A model generated the notes under the pieces. The model saw only the letters and a list, made by a program, of their open reading frames with translations, was not told the DNA's origin and made no database searches. A DNA stretch of 64,000 nt from contig CP121458.1 of the NCBI GenBank assembly GCA_029690005.1, positions 496,001 to 560,000 of the forward strand, written 5' to 3'. The stretch comes from Prescottella defluvii (GTDB lineage: Bacteria; Actinomycetota; Actinomycetes; Mycobacteriales; Mycobacteriaceae). A program made the translations under genes and the position numbers. Positions 18,474-29,504 of this stretch are shown here, one piece after another (the stretch's first letter is position 1; every line of letters starts with the position of its first letter).

Positions 18474-19148
18474 TCAGGCACCAAGTCCCGCAGGACAACT
18501 CACGCCGGTCGCGTGCACCGGGCAGTAGCCTCCGGGGTTCTTCGCGAGGTACTGCTGGTGGTAGGCCTCGGCGTAGTAGAACGTGGTGAGCGGTGCGATC
18601 TCGGTGGTGATCACGCCGTAGCCGGCGTCGGCGAGGCGCTTGCCGAACATCTCGGCGGTCGAGTGCGCGACGGCGTCCTGCTCGTCGGATTCGGTGTAGA
18701 TCACCGACCGGTACTGGGTGCCGCGATCGTTGCCCTGGCGCATCCCCTGGGTGGGGTCGTGGTTCTCCCAGAACTGCTTGAGGATTCCCTCGTAGGAGAT
18801 CACCTTCGGATCGAACACCACCAGCACCACCTCGGAGTGCCCGGTGCGCCCCGAGCAGACCTCCTCGTAGGTCGGGTTGGGGGTGTAGCCGCCCGCGTAC
18901 CCGACGGCGGTCGAGTACACGCCGCCGCGCTGCCAGAACTCCTTCTCCGCGCCCCAGAAGCAGCCCATGCCGACCACGGCCGTCTGCATGCTCTCCGGGA
19001 ACGGCGGCTTCAGCGGGTGCCCGTTGACGTAGTGGGTGTCGGGTACCGGCATGGGCGTCTCGCGACCCGGGAGGGCCTGATCCGACGTGACCATCACCGA
19101 TTTCGTGCGCGCGATTCCACCGTCGAAAATCTCATCGAACCAAGACAT
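18474..19148 (-). CDS. msrA: peptide-methionine (S)-S-oxide reductase
   Basis: 224 residues. It reduces methionine-S-sulfoxide in proteins, repairing oxidative damage. The catalytic [13 protein letters not shown] has the nucleophilic Cys near residue 63, with [20 protein letters not shown] and [10 protein letters not shown] following. Resolving cysteines are in the tail ([15 protein letters not shown]). The ATG at 19148 has a TAGCAT -10 element 6 bases upstream, so the mRNA is probably leaderless. Length and motifs are complete. Confidence 0.96.
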   Translation of the reverse strand: MSWFDEIFDGGIARTKSVMVTSDQALPGRETPMPVPDTHYVNGHPLKPPFPESMQTAVVGMGCFWGAEKEFWQRGGVYSTAVGYAGGYTPNPTYEEVCSGRTGHSEVVLVVFDPKVISYEGILKQFWENHDPTQGMRQGNDRGTQYRSVIYTESDEQDAVAHSTAEMFGKRLADAGYGVITTEIAPLTTFYYAEAYHQQYLAKNPGGYCPVHATGVSCPAGLGA

Positions 19149-19154
19149 GGCTCG

Positions 19155-19160
19155 ATGCTA
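19155..19160 (-). promoter_or_regulatory. -10 element TAGCAT of msrA, leaderless type
   Basis: TAGCAT on the minus strand ends 6 bases before the msrA ATG at 19148. It overlaps the last codon of the acyltransferase gene. Confidence 0.45.
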
Positions 19161-20354
19161 CGCGCGGTCCGACGTGTCCACCGGCCGCAGGTTCGCCGCC
19201 GGATCGGGCTGCTCGGAGGTCCCTGCCGGCGTCGTTTCGCGGGGCTTGCGGCCGATTTGCCGGGTGCGCTCGGACAGCCACCGCGCGGCCGGCACCTCCA
19301 CCCACCGATAGAGCACCTCCGACACGGCCGCGGTGACGACGAGGAAGGCGATGACCGCTCCGGTTCGGCCCAGCGGGCCCACCGCAAGCTCGTAGACGCG
19401 GTAGAGGATCAGCGTGTGGACCAGGTAGATCGCGTAGCTGCGGGTGGCGGTCCACCGGATCACCGACCACCTGGTGGGTCGACCGCGGTAGCGCCCGAGG
19501 ACCAGCACCAGCGCGGTCACGACGGCGATGGTCCACAGGTAGCGGTCTCCGGCCCAGTAGACGCGGATCTCGGTGGCCAGGCGCACCACCTCGATCTGGG
19601 CGAGCACGCCGACGACCAGCCAGCGCCAGTCCACCAGGCGCGCCCACCCGAGGTAAATGAGCTGGCCGAGGAAGACCGTCGGCAGCGTCGCCGCGACCTT
19701 CGAGAGCATCGGCACGGTGTAGGGCTGCGGGATGTAGAGGTTGTAGAGCAGCATCAGCGCGCACAGGGCCGCACCGACGAGCGGCACGACGATGGGGCGC
19801 GCACGCAGCACCGGCCGCAGGGCGACGCAGTACAGGTAGAAGAACACCTGGACGACGAGCGTCCACGTGACGCCGAGGACCGCGACTTCGGGGCGGAGGA
19901 AGAATCCGCCCAGTACGAAGCTGAGCGCGGCCTCGGTGTTGGAGATGCCCGGTTGCCCGCTGAACATGCCGTTGATGCCGAGACGCACCAACAGGATGGC
20001 GGCCGCGATCGCGACCCAGAACGCCGGCAGCAGGCGCCCGACCCGGTCGAGGAGGAAGCGTCCGGGGTGGTGCCGCATCGCCGACCTGGTGATCACCGCG
20101 CCGGTGAGCGTCATGAAGATCGCGACACCGACGAACGACAGGTGCTGGTTGAGGTTGAGGCCCTCGACGAACACGGCGTAGACGCCGTCGATCAGCCACC
20201 ATCCGGAGCCGAGGTCGTCGATCAGATAGAACGAGATGTGGGAGTAGACGACGGCGAGAACCGCGATGGTGCGGAGCAGATCGGCGCCGGTCAGTTCCAC
20301 TCGAGGTGCCACCTGTGGCCGCGGATTTGCAGCACGCGACTCGGGAGGCACCAC
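19158..20354 (-). CDS. acyltransferase family 3 membrane protein
   Basis: 398 residues with about ten hydrophobic segments. It starts VELTGADLLRTIAVLAVVYSH, the acyltransferase-3 (OafA/ExoZ-like) opening with an active-site His, and has RVGRLLPAFWVA in the first loop. Such enzymes O-acylate surface sugars or lipids from the cytoplasmic membrane. The last 50 residues are a hydrophilic Pro/Arg tail. The GTG at 20354 is the first start in the frame that keeps the whole first segment. Substrate unknown. Confidence 0.85.
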   Translation of the reverse strand: MVPPESRAANPRPQVAPRVELTGADLLRTIAVLAVVYSHISFYLIDDLGSGWWLIDGVYAVFVEGLNLNQHLSFVGVAIFMTLTGAVITRSAMRHHPGRFLLDRVGRLLPAFWVAIAAAILLVRLGINGMFSGQPGISNTEAALSFVLGGFFLRPEVAVLGVTWTLVVQVFFYLYCVALRPVLRARPIVVPLVGAALCALMLLYNLYIPQPYTVPMLSKVAATLPTVFLGQLIYLGWARLVDWRWLVVGVLAQIEVVRLATEIRVYWAGDRYLWTIAVVTALVLVLGRYRGRPTRWSVIRWTATRSYAIYLVHTLILYRVYELAVGPLGRTGAVIAFLVVTAAVSEVLYRWVEVPAARWLSERTRQIGRKPRETTPAGTSEQPDPAANLRPVDTSDRA

Positions 20355-20582
20355 GCGATATTAATGTTCCGTTCACCTCGAGGACCAATTCTGCGCGCTG
20401 TCCGCATTGCCCCGGAGGCCCGTTCCTGCACCTGATTTCGGTGAACCGAAACAATTTGTGTGGCTAATACCACCCGCAGCGAGGCGGTTGCGCAGGGTGT
20501 ACCAATGAGATTGGGTTGTCCCCAGTACGACTCATCAAACCCACACGTCACAGGGCGCCACGCCCCTGAGGAAGGGAATCTC

Positions 20583-21211
20583 GTGTCTGTTTACACGCTG
20601 CCCGATCTCCCCTACGACTACGCCGCCCTCGAGCCCCACATCTCCGGCAAGATCATGGAGCTCCACCACGACAAGCACCACGCCGCGTACGTCGCCGGCG
20701 CCAACGCCGCCCTCGACAAGCTCGCCGAGCTCCGCGAGGCCGACGCCGTCGCACCCGTGGTCAACCTCCACGAGAAGAACCTCGCCTTCCACCTCGGCGG
20801 CCACACCAACCACTCGGTGTTCTGGAACAACCTCAGCCCCGAGGGCGGCGACAAGCCCGAAGGCGAACTCGCCGCAGCCATCGACGACTTCTTCGGCAAC
20901 TTCGACGCCTTCCGCGCCCACTTCTCCGCCAACGCCAACGCCATCCAGGGCTCCGGCTGGTCCATCCTCGCCTGGGACTCCATCGGCCAGCGCCTGATCA
21001 TCGTCCAGCTCTACGACCAGCAGGGCAACATCAGCATCGGCCTGACCCCGCTGCTCATGCTCGACATGTGGGAGCACGCCTTCTACCTCGACTACCAGAA
21101 CGTCAAGGGCGACTACGTCAACGCCTTCTGGAACATCGTCAACTGGGCCGACGTCGCCGACCGCTTCGCCAAGGCACGCACCCAGACGGCCGGACTCATC
21201 GTCCCGCCTGA
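20583..21211 (+). CDS. sodA: superoxide dismutase (Fe/Mn), frame break at the last codons
   Basis: About 209 residues. It dismutates superoxide. Metal ligands are visible in [12 protein letters not shown] (His), [10 protein letters not shown] (His), and [12 protein letters not shown] (Asp and His), plus [10 protein letters not shown] and [10 protein letters not shown]. The GTG at 20583 follows a GAGGAAGGG site and gives [18 protein letters not shown], the family start. As written the frame reads through to 21341 across a hairpin; one more C near 21204 gives GLIVPA and a stop at 21209-21211, the normal length. Holds the place of sodA (Rv3846). Confidence 0.94.
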
Positions 21212-21241
21212 TCCACGAGATCGCTCCCAGGAGCATCCCCT

Positions 21242-21275
21242 CGACGCCGCGCTCGGTCTTCCGGGCGCGGCGTCG
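21242..21275 (+). terminator. sodA hairpin terminator
   Basis: cgacgccgcg (21242-21251) pairs with cgcggcgtcg (21266-21275) around a 14-base loop. Its position inside the read-through frame of sodA supports the earlier stop at 21211. Confidence 0.6.
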
Positions 21276-21325
21276 CTGCATTTCCGACTCGCCCCGCAAC
21301 CCTCATCGACCAAGCGCTCGCTAGG

Positions 21326-21331
21326 TATGGT
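21326..21331 (+). promoter_or_regulatory. -10 element TATGGT, leaderless type
   Basis: TATGGT ends 6 bases before the ATG at 21338 of the SMP-30 gene. Confidence 0.45.
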
Positions 21332-21337
21332 TGAGCT

Positions 21338-22200
21338 ATGACGGACATCACAATCGAGACCATCGCGTCGGGCCTGGCGTTTCCCGAGTGCCCGCGCTGG
21401 CGGGAGGGCCGCCTGTGGTTCTCCGACATCTACCGCGGCGTGGTCCTGCGCCTGGATCCGACGACCGGCGACGTCGAGCAGGTCGTCGAGGTGCCGGGAG
21501 AACCGGCCGGCCTGGGCTTCCTGCCCGACGGCCGCCTGCTGGTCGCGTCCGTGCAGGAACGCAAGATCTACGTTCTCGACGACGCCGGCACGCTGACCCC
21601 GCACGCCGACCTCCACGCCATCGCGTCGTGGCACCTCAACGACATGGCGGTCGACGACCGGACCGGACGCGCGTACGTCGGTAACTACGGCGACGACAGC
21701 GCGCCCCCGGCGCCCCCGTTCCCGGCTGATCTGGCGATGGTCGAACCCGACGGCAGCGCCCACGTCGTGGCGGAGCAGATGCTGTTCGCGAACGGCATGG
21801 CGATCACCCGGACGGTTCGACGCTGATCGTCGCCGAGACGCGGGCGACGCCGGGGCGGCTGTCCGTGTTCACGATCGAGGCCGACGGCAGCCTGGTGAAC
21901 CGCCGGGTGCTCATCGAGTTCGACGAGCCGCGCGTGATGCCGGACGGCATCGCGCTCGACGCCGAGGGTGGGGTGTGGGCGGCCTCGCCCTTCAGCCAGG
22001 AGGTGATCCGGGTGAGCGCGGGCGGCGAGATCACCGAGCGGATCGCGGTGCCGCATCCGTATGCGGTCGCACTCGGCGGCGCGGACGGCCGGGACCTGTA
22101 CGTGTGCACCGCCGACACGTGGGTCCCCGAGGACGCGCTCCGCATCGGCGGCGGCGCGATCCGGCGCCTGCGGGTGGCGGTTCCCGGCCCCGGGCTCTGA
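21338..22200 (+). CDS. SMP-30/gluconolactonase family protein, frame-broken
   Basis: About 287 residues after repair, a six-bladed beta-propeller. Family features: [19 protein letters not shown] (metal-binding Glu), [30 protein letters not shown] (metal-binding Asn), FANGMAI, then [20 protein letters not shown] (catalytic Asp region). These enzymes hydrolyse sugar or other lactones using a divalent metal. The frame is lost at about 21810; one more C gives [18 protein letters not shown]. Substrate not predictable. It is independent of sodA (own promoter). Confidence 0.85.
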
Positions 22201-22378
22201 TCCGACCGCTCGCCTTGCTGGCACTCGGGACCCCTTGTGTGCCAGCAGCGCCGGGGAGCATGCTCGAGGTACCCAACGAGGTGTGAACGACGTGTCAGCC
22301 GGGCGGGCTCCGACCATCGGAGCCCGCCCGGTTGGTCCCGTCCCGTGGGGTCCGGGAGGCCGGAGAATCGAGGCCGAG

Positions 22379-22906
22379 ATGAGCGAGCGCGAGTACGTCG
22401 GCATCGCGCCCTTCCACGCGAAGGGCGACCTGCGCGGCTTCGTGATCTCCGGACGCTGGCCCGAGTCCACCCGGGAATGGGCGCAACTGCTCGCGCTCGC
22501 GGTCCGCGTCGCGTCCCTGCCCGGTCTGCTGGCCACGTCGACGGTGTTCGGCGCGCGGGAGGAACTGCCGGACGATCCCGAGCCCGAAACGGTCGGCCTC
22601 ATCGTCGCGGAAGGTCCGGTGCTCGGCGAGCGGGCGATCACGCCGGGCCGGTTCGCGGCCCATCAGCCGCCGGCGTTGCTGATGTTGCACCCGCCCACCG
22701 AGACGGTCCCGTCGCTGCCCGAGTGCGCCGGTGCGGCCTCGGGTTGCATCCTGCTGCCCGGCATTCCGCATCTCGGCCTCGAGCACCGGGCTGCGTGGGT
22801 CGAGGCGGAGGCGGACGGCACTGTGACATCGATGATTTCGCGTGTGGGAATCGATCCGATCAGCGATCCCGACACCGCGGTTCTGGCCATGCTGCTGACT
22901 GCGTGA
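22379..22906 (+). CDS. conserved hypothetical protein
   Basis: 175 residues, soluble, no signal peptide. Segments such as REYVGIAPFHAKGDLRGFVISGRWP and GCILLPGIPHLGLEHRAAWVE look structured but match no family I know. The gene sits between the SMP-30 and Mn-exporter genes; in M. tuberculosis the hypothetical Rv3847 of similar length lies right after sodA, and I infer this is its counterpart. The ATG at 22379 was chosen from the conserved-looking SEREYVG start; its ribosome-binding site is weak (GAGG). Confidence 0.6.
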   Translation: MSEREYVGIAPFHAKGDLRGFVISGRWPESTREWAQLLALAVRVASLPGLLATSTVFGAREELPDDPEPETVGLIVAEGPVLGERAITPGRFAAHQPPALLMLHPPTETVPSLPECAGAASGCILLPGIPHLGLEHRAAWVEAEADGTVTSMISRVGIDPISDPDTAVLAMLLTA

Positions 22907-22989
22907 GAAGCCCCGGAAGACGAAAGTTCGGGATTCCAAACTTATTGTGGCCTTTGCACTTTCGCTCATCCGGGGTTATCGTTGCCTCA

Positions 22990-23098
22990 GCGAAGGGGAG
23001 TAGCCCCCAATCGCTGGGTCGACATACTGGCCGGCACCTCGCAGTGTCCGCCCGGCTCAGCGAACCGGATCTTCACCGGTGGGCGAGACCTTCGGCCG
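22990..23098 (+). ncRNA. yybP-ykoY manganese riboswitch
   Basis: Conserved elements of this class appear in order: gaaggggagtagc at 22992-23004, gggtcgacatac about 23016-23027, and ggcgagaccttcggc about 23082-23096, with pairing segments between. The aptamer binds Mn(II). It lies about 80 bases before a GDT1/TMEM165-type exporter gene, one of the usual targets. The downstream region contains three mutually exclusive pairing segments (see 23124-23172). Confidence 0.88.
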
Positions 23099-23123
23099 CG
23101 AACGCATCCGTCGTGTTCGGGGC

Positions 23124-23172
23124 CGGAGGAAGGTTTCCCGACATCCTCCGAGAACGAGAAGTCCGGAGGAGG
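23124..23172 (+). promoter_or_regulatory. riboswitch expression platform sequestering the ribosome-binding site
   Basis: Segment A cggagga (23124-23130), segment B tcctccg (23144-23150) and segment C cggagga (23164-23170). C is part of the Shine-Dalgarno sequence GGAGGAGG before the GTG at 23179. B can pair with A, leaving the site free, or with C, hiding it. This suggests translational control by Mn(II). Confidence 0.55.
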
Positions 23173-23178
23173 TTCCAC

Positions 23179-23885
23179 GTGCTGGCCGCGATCCTGTTGA
23201 GTTTCGGCGTCATCTTCGTCGCCGAACTGGGCGACAAGTCCCAGCTCATGGCGATGACGTTCGCGCTGCGCTATCGCTGGTGGGTGGTGATCGCCGGCAT
23301 CACCGTCGCCACCACCGTCGTGCACCTCGTGTCCGTCGGCGTCGGCCATTTCCTCGGTGCGGCGCTGCCCACCAACGCCATCTCGATCGTCGGCGGCATC
23401 GCGTTCGTGATCTTCGGCCTGTGGACGCTGCGCGGTGACAGCCTCACCGACGAGGAGGAGCAGAAGGCCCGCAAGGTCACCGGGTCGGCGTTCCTGGCCG
23501 TCGCGTCGGCGTTCTTCCTCGCCGAACTCGGCGACAAGACGATGCTCGCCACCGTCACGCTCGCCGCCGACAACGACTGGGTGGGCGTGTGGATCGGTTC
23601 GACGATCGGCATGGTGACGGCGGACGCGCTCGCGATCGTCGTCGGCGCGCTGCTCGGCAAGCACCTCCCCGAGGCCTTCGTGCGGATCGGCGCCGCGGTG
23701 CTGTTCTTCGGGTTCGGCGCCTGGCTGGTGCTCGAGGGCGTGTTCCCGGGCAGCCCGGCCGGCCCGATCACCGCGGTCGCGATCGTCGCGGTCTCCGCGG
23801 CCGGCGCCGGTGCCCGACTGCTGACGAGGGGCGCGCGCCGCACCCCCGCGGCGCCGGAACCGGTCGACGCGCCCCCGCTTCCTAG
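23179..23885 (+). CDS. TMEM165/GDT1 family (UPF0016) Mn(II) exporter, frame break near the end
   Basis: About 235 residues, six or seven membrane segments. The family signature E-x-G-D-[KR]-[ST] appears twice: VAELGDKSQLMAM near residue 15 and LAELGDKTMLATV near 117, which line the cation path. Bacterial members export Mn(II). As written the frame runs on to 24150; one more C in the run near 23875 gives DAPPAS and a TAG at 23883-23885. The GTG start has a strong GGAGGAGG site. Control by the preceding Mn riboswitch fits. Position matches Rv3848. Confidence 0.9.
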
Positions 23886-23888
23886 ACT
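23883..23888 (+). promoter_or_regulatory. -10 element TAGACT, leaderless type, before the nitrobindin gene
   Basis: TAGACT ends 6 bases before the ATG at 23895; its TAG also serves as the repaired stop of the exporter gene. Confidence 0.45.
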
Positions 23889-23894
23889 GGCCCC

Positions 23895-24380
23895 ATGGAT
23901 CAGACGCAGACCGAACTGCTCGCACCCCTCGGCGATCTCGCGGCCTTCGCGGGCCGGTGGGTCGGCGGCGGCGCCGGCCACTACCCCACCATCGACGACT
24001 TCGCGTACGACGAGGAGATCGAGCTCGCGCCGAGCGGAAAGCCGTTCCTGTTCTACCGGTCCCGCACCCGGAAGCCCGGCGGCGGGCAGCCGATGCACAC
24101 CGAGACCGGGTACCTGCGGCTGGCGGACGGCGTCGTCGAGCTGCTGGTGACGCAGCCGACCGGGTTCGTCGAGATCCACCGCGCCGAGCTGGCCGGCGGC
24201 GTCCTCGACTTCACCCAGCACACACTCGAGGCGTCGCCCGCGGCCAAGCCGGTGCACGCGATCCGCCGCCGCTTCGAACTGTCCGACGGCGGCAGCGCGC
24301 TCGGCTACGACATGTGGATGTCGTTCGACGACGTCCCGATGACGCACCACCTGCGCGCCGACCTGCGCCGCGCGAACTGA
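23895..24380 (+). CDS. nitrobindin family haem-binding beta-barrel protein
   Basis: 161 residues. The family motif GxWxGxG appears as FAGRWVGGGAGHYPTI near residue 19. The C-terminal MTHHLRADLRR carries the His expected to ligate haem iron. Nitrobindins bind ferric haem in a ten-stranded barrel and can isomerise peroxynitrite to nitrate. The gene is complete, cytosolic, and probably leaderless. It stands among oxidative-stress genes (two sod genes, Mn exporter, nrdF). Confidence 0.88.
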   Translation: MDQTQTELLAPLGDLAAFAGRWVGGGAGHYPTIDDFAYDEEIELAPSGKPFLFYRSRTRKPGGGQPMHTETGYLRLADGVVELLVTQPTGFVEIHRAELAGGVLDFTQHTLEASPAAKPVHAIRRRFELSDGGSALGYDMWMSFDDVPMTHHLRADLRRAN

Positions 24381-24387
24381 TCGCGGC

Positions 24388-26125
<1,738 letters not shown>

Positions 26126-26245
26126 TGGTGCACGCAACGTCCGTAGGCTCTCACCCCAACACCCGCCGGGAGTCCTTCGAGTTCCGTTCGGGCTCAGTGT
26201 TTTCTGTTTCCGCGGTGCGCCCACCGCGCGGAAGATTGGACGATC

Positions 26246-27082
26246 ATGGACACCCTCGACTACGCCGACACCACTCGCGGACCGTCCACCACGGACAAGC
26301 TGCACTACCACGAGGCCGGCGAAGGTCACCCCCTCGTGCTGCTGCACGGGTCCGGGCCGGGCGTGTCCGGCTGGTCGAACTTCTCGAAGAACCTGCCGGT
26401 GTTCGCGCGCAACTTCCGCACCATCGTGATCGACATGCCGGGATTCGGTGCGAGCCCGGACGTGGCGTACGACCGGCCGTACCCCGAGGTCGCCGCGCAG
26501 TCGATCGTCACGCTCCTCGACGACCTCGGCATCGAGAAGACGCACCTGCTCGGCAATTCGATGGGCGGGTGGGTCGCGCTCGAGACCGCGGCCCTCGCGC
26601 CCGAGCGCGTCGAACGCATGGCGCTGATGGGACCCGGCGGCCTGTACGCGCCGCTGCTCGGACCGATGATGAGCGAGGGCGCCCGACGCCTGAACGCATT
26701 CCTCGTCGACCCCACCCGCGAGGCCCTCGAGGCGTGGGTCGACTCGATGGTCTACGACCCCGCCACCATCACCCCGCAGCTGCTCGACGAGCGCTGGAAC
26801 AACGCCACCGCTCCCCGGGCGATCGAGCGCATGCGCGCCGTCATGGCGTCGCTCGCACTGCCCGGCAAGGCGCCGCTGTGGGCGCGCACCGACGAGATCC
26901 CGCACCGGACGCTGGTCACGTGGGGCCGCGACGACCGGATGCTGCCGCCGGACGGCGCGCTGTTCGCGCTGCGTCGCATGCCCAGGGCCGACCTGCACAT
27001 CCTCGGCGAGTGCGGGCACTGGGCCCAGGTCGAGCGTAAGCACGACTTCGAGTCGCTCGTCACCGATTTCCTCACCCGCTAG
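26246..27082 (+). CDS. alpha/beta hydrolase (meta-cleavage-product hydrolase type)
   Basis: 278 residues. The triad is visible: Ser in LLGNSMGGWVALE near residue 104, Asp in TWGRDDRMLP near 225, His in GECGHWAQVE near 252. The oxyanion motif is LLHGSGPGVSGW. The layout matches BphD/HsaD-type C-C bond hydrolases that cleave vinylogous diketones from aromatic or steroid ring fission, but no dioxygenase is nearby, so the substrate is uncertain. A TetR gene follows in the same direction with a similar candidate operator, suggesting it is the repressor. Confidence 0.85.
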   Translation: MDTLDYADTTRGPSTTDKLHYHEAGEGHPLVLLHGSGPGVSGWSNFSKNLPVFARNFRTIVIDMPGFGASPDVAYDRPYPEVAAQSIVTLLDDLGIEKTHLLGNSMGGWVALETAALAPERVERMALMGPGGLYAPLLGPMMSEGARRLNAFLVDPTREALEAWVDSMVYDPATITPQLLDERWNNATAPRAIERMRAVMASLALPGKAPLWARTDEIPHRTLVTWGRDDRMLPPDGALFALRRMPRADLHILGECGHWAQVERKHDFESLVTDFLTR

Positions 27083-27116
27083 CAGCGGAGGCGGGGCGCC
27101 GGATCGGGCATTGCTG

Positions 27117-27130
27117 AGCAAGCGCTTCAT
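27117..27130 (+). promoter_or_regulatory. candidate TetR operator before the TetR gene
   Basis: agcaagcgcttcat fits AnCAAGnnCTTGnT with one mismatch. It lies 80 bases before the TetR start and so could mediate autoregulation. Confidence 0.45.
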
Positions 27131-27209
27131 CGGGTAGAGGACCGGTTGGCCGCTGCTAGCCTCGGCTGGTACACGATCGAATCGAATACCTGGACAAAAG
27201 GAGTGAACC

Positions 27210-27998
27210 GTGGCGTCAGCGGGTCGACGCGAGGTGATCCTGGCCGAATCAGCCCGACTGTTCTCCGATCGTGGCATCGCGGCGACGACCATCCGTGAGA
27301 TCGGCGAGGCGGTCGGTCTCAACTCGGGGACGCTCTACCACTACTTCAGTTCCAAGGACGCGATCGTCTCCGAGATCCTGGTGAGCTTCCTGACGGACCT
27401 GGTGGAGCGCTACGACGCGGTGGTCGCCGAACCCGAGACGGCCCGGACTCGTCTCGCGCGCATCGTCCGCGTCTCGCTCGAGGTCGCCGACATGCACCCG
27501 TACGCGACGGAGATCTACCAGAACGAGTTCGCGAACCTGAGCGCGCTCCCCCGCTACACCGAGATCGCCGCCGCCGTCGAGTCCTCCCACGACGCCTGGT
27601 TCAACGTCGTGGAAGACGGCGTCCGTGATGGCGAATTCAATTCGGGTGTAGACATTTTCGAGTTCCAGCGCATGATGCGCGAGTGCGTGTTCATGTCGGT
27701 GCGCTGGCATCGCAAGACCCTCGCGCAGGACATCGACTCCCTCACCGGGACCCTCACGACCGTGTTCCTCAACGGGTTCGTTCCGGCCCCGCAGCCCGGA
27801 ACCACCCCGCCCCCGCCCACGACCGGTCGCCGCCGCACCGCGAAGAAGACCACGGCCAAGTCGGTCGCGCCGCGGGAATCGGCGGAGTCCGCCGCCGCCC
27901 CGGACTCCTCGGACGACATCCGCGCGGAACTCGATTCGCTGCGCACCGAACTGCGCGCGATCCGCGACGCGATCGCCGAGCGGCCCGACGCCGGCTGA
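27210..27998 (+). CDS. TetR-family regulator with a C-terminal extension
   Basis: 262 residues. N-terminal helix-turn-helix: GIAATTIREIGEAVGLNSGTLYHYF, the classic TetR signature, followed by SSKDAIVSEIL. The ligand domain (residues 60-195) resembles KstR2-like regulators of CoA-linked catabolism. Unusually, about 65 extra residues follow: a Pro/Thr and Lys/Ala-rich linker and then a short heptad-like helix (DIRAELDSLRTELRAIRDAI) that could form a coiled coil. GTG start with AAAGGAGTG site. Likely controls itself and the upstream hydrolase gene. Confidence 0.85.
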   Translation: MASAGRREVILAESARLFSDRGIAATTIREIGEAVGLNSGTLYHYFSSKDAIVSEILVSFLTDLVERYDAVVAEPETARTRLARIVRVSLEVADMHPYATEIYQNEFANLSALPRYTEIAAAVESSHDAWFNVVEDGVRDGEFNSGVDIFEFQRMMRECVFMSVRWHRKTLAQDIDSLTGTLTTVFLNGFVPAPQPGTTPPPPTTGRRRTAKKTTAKSVAPRESAESAAAPDSSDDIRAELDSLRTELRAIRDAIAERPDAG

Positions 27999-28040
27999 TC
28001 CGCGAGGCCCGAACCCCTCCCGAACCGCACCCGCGGCTCC

Positions 28041-28046
28041 TACACT
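28041..28046 (+). promoter_or_regulatory. -10 element TACACT, leaderless type, before the amidase gene
   Basis: TACACT ends 6 bases before the ATG at 28053. Confidence 0.45.
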
Positions 28047-28052
28047 CCGGAC

Positions 28053-29470
28053 ATGGCCGACAACACCCGCATCCATGCCTTCCGTGACGACGCCCTCGGC
28101 GACCTCGACGCGACCGGTGTGGCCGCGCGCATCGCGGCCGGCGAGGTGTCGGCGCGGGAGGCGGTCGAAGCCGGGATCGACCGCGCCGAGTCCGTGCAGG
28201 GCGTCCTGAACGGGATCCAGACCCGCGACTTCGAGCGGGCACTGCGGCAGGCCGACGCGCCGCGCGGCGGGGTCTTCTCCGGGGTGCCGACGATCGTCAA
28301 GGACAACGTCGACGCTGCGGGGCTACCCACCGGGCAGGGCAGCGCGGCGTTCACCCCGGCCCCGGCGCGCCGGCACAGCGATTTCGTCGAGCAGTTCCTG
28401 TCCACGGGTGCCGTGTCGATCGGCAAGAGCAGGCTGCCCGAGTTCGGGTTCAGCGCCTCCACCGAGTACGCCGACGCCGATCCCGTCCGCAACCCGTGGA
28501 ACCCGGAGTACTCGTCGGGGGCGTCGTCGGGCGGCTCGGCCGCGCTGGTCGCCGCGGGGGTGCTGCCGTTCGCGCACGCCAACGACGGCGGCGGATCCAT
28601 CCGCATCCCTTCTGCCGCTTGCGGTCTCGTCGGCCTCAAGCCGACCCGTGGCCGCACGGTGCCGGATGCCACCGACAAGACGATGCCGATCCGCATCGTC
28701 GCGCAGGGCGTGGTCACCCGGTCGGTGCGCGACAGCGCCCGGTTCTACGCCGCCGCCGAAAACTACTACCGCAACCCGAAGTTCCCGCCGATCCGACTGG
28801 TCGAGGGGCCGGGGTCCACGCGTCTGCGGGTCGGCGTGATCGTCGACTCCGTGACCGGGGTGCCCACCGACGTCGAGACGCGGGACTCGGTGCGATCCAC
28901 CGCCGACCTGCTCGACAAGCTCGGCCACCACGTCGAGGAGGCGACACTGCCGGTCGGCGAGGAGTTCATGCACGACTTCAAGCTGTACTGGGGCTTCCTG
29001 TCGTTCGCGCTCCTCACCGGCGGCAAGCGGATGTTCGGTCCGACGTTCGACCCAGCGAAGACCGACAACCTCAGCCGCGGACTCGACGCGATGTACCGCA
29101 AGCGCATGATCGAGACCCCGCGCATGCTCTACCGGATGCAGCGCACCGCGCGCACCTACGCGCGGATGTTCCAGAGGTACGACGTCGTCCTCTCCCCGGT
29201 CTTGAGCCACACGACACCGAAGCTCGGGTATCTGTCCCCGCACAGGATTTCGACACGCTGTTCGACCGGCTGGTGACGTACGCAGCCTTCACCCCGCTCA
29301 ACAACGCCTCCGGCGGGCCGGCGATCTCACTGCCCCTGCACCAGACTTCCACCGGCCTGCCCCTGGCGTCGCACTTCTCCGCCGCCCACGGCGACGAGCG
29401 CACGCTCCTGGAGCTGGCCTTCGAACTCGAGGCCGAAAAGCCGTGGGCGCGGATCCAGGATCTGGGCTGA
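28053..29470 (+). CDS. amidase-signature family amidohydrolase, frame-broken
   Basis: About 472 residues after repair. The Ser-cisSer-Lys triad is seen: Lys in GVPTIVKDNVDAAG near residue 81, the Gly/Ser-rich YSSGASSGGSAALVAAG with the cis-Ser near 157, and the nucleophile Ser in NDGGGSIRIPSAACGLVG near 181. Such enzymes hydrolyse amides to acid and ammonia; the substrate range cannot be read here. The frame is lost at about 29241; one more C gives LSPAQDFDTLFDRL. Not GatA, since gatB and gatC are absent and the C-terminal sequence differs. Confidence 0.9.
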
Positions 29471-29491
29471 GTCCGAATCGGCGGGGGCCGA

Positions 29492-29497
29492 TAGCAT
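29492..29497 (+). promoter_or_regulatory. -10 element TAGCAT, leaderless type
   Basis: TAGCAT ends 7 bases before the GTG at 29505 and supports that start for the following frame-broken gene. Confidence 0.4.
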
Positions 29498-29504
29498 TTC
29501 ACGG

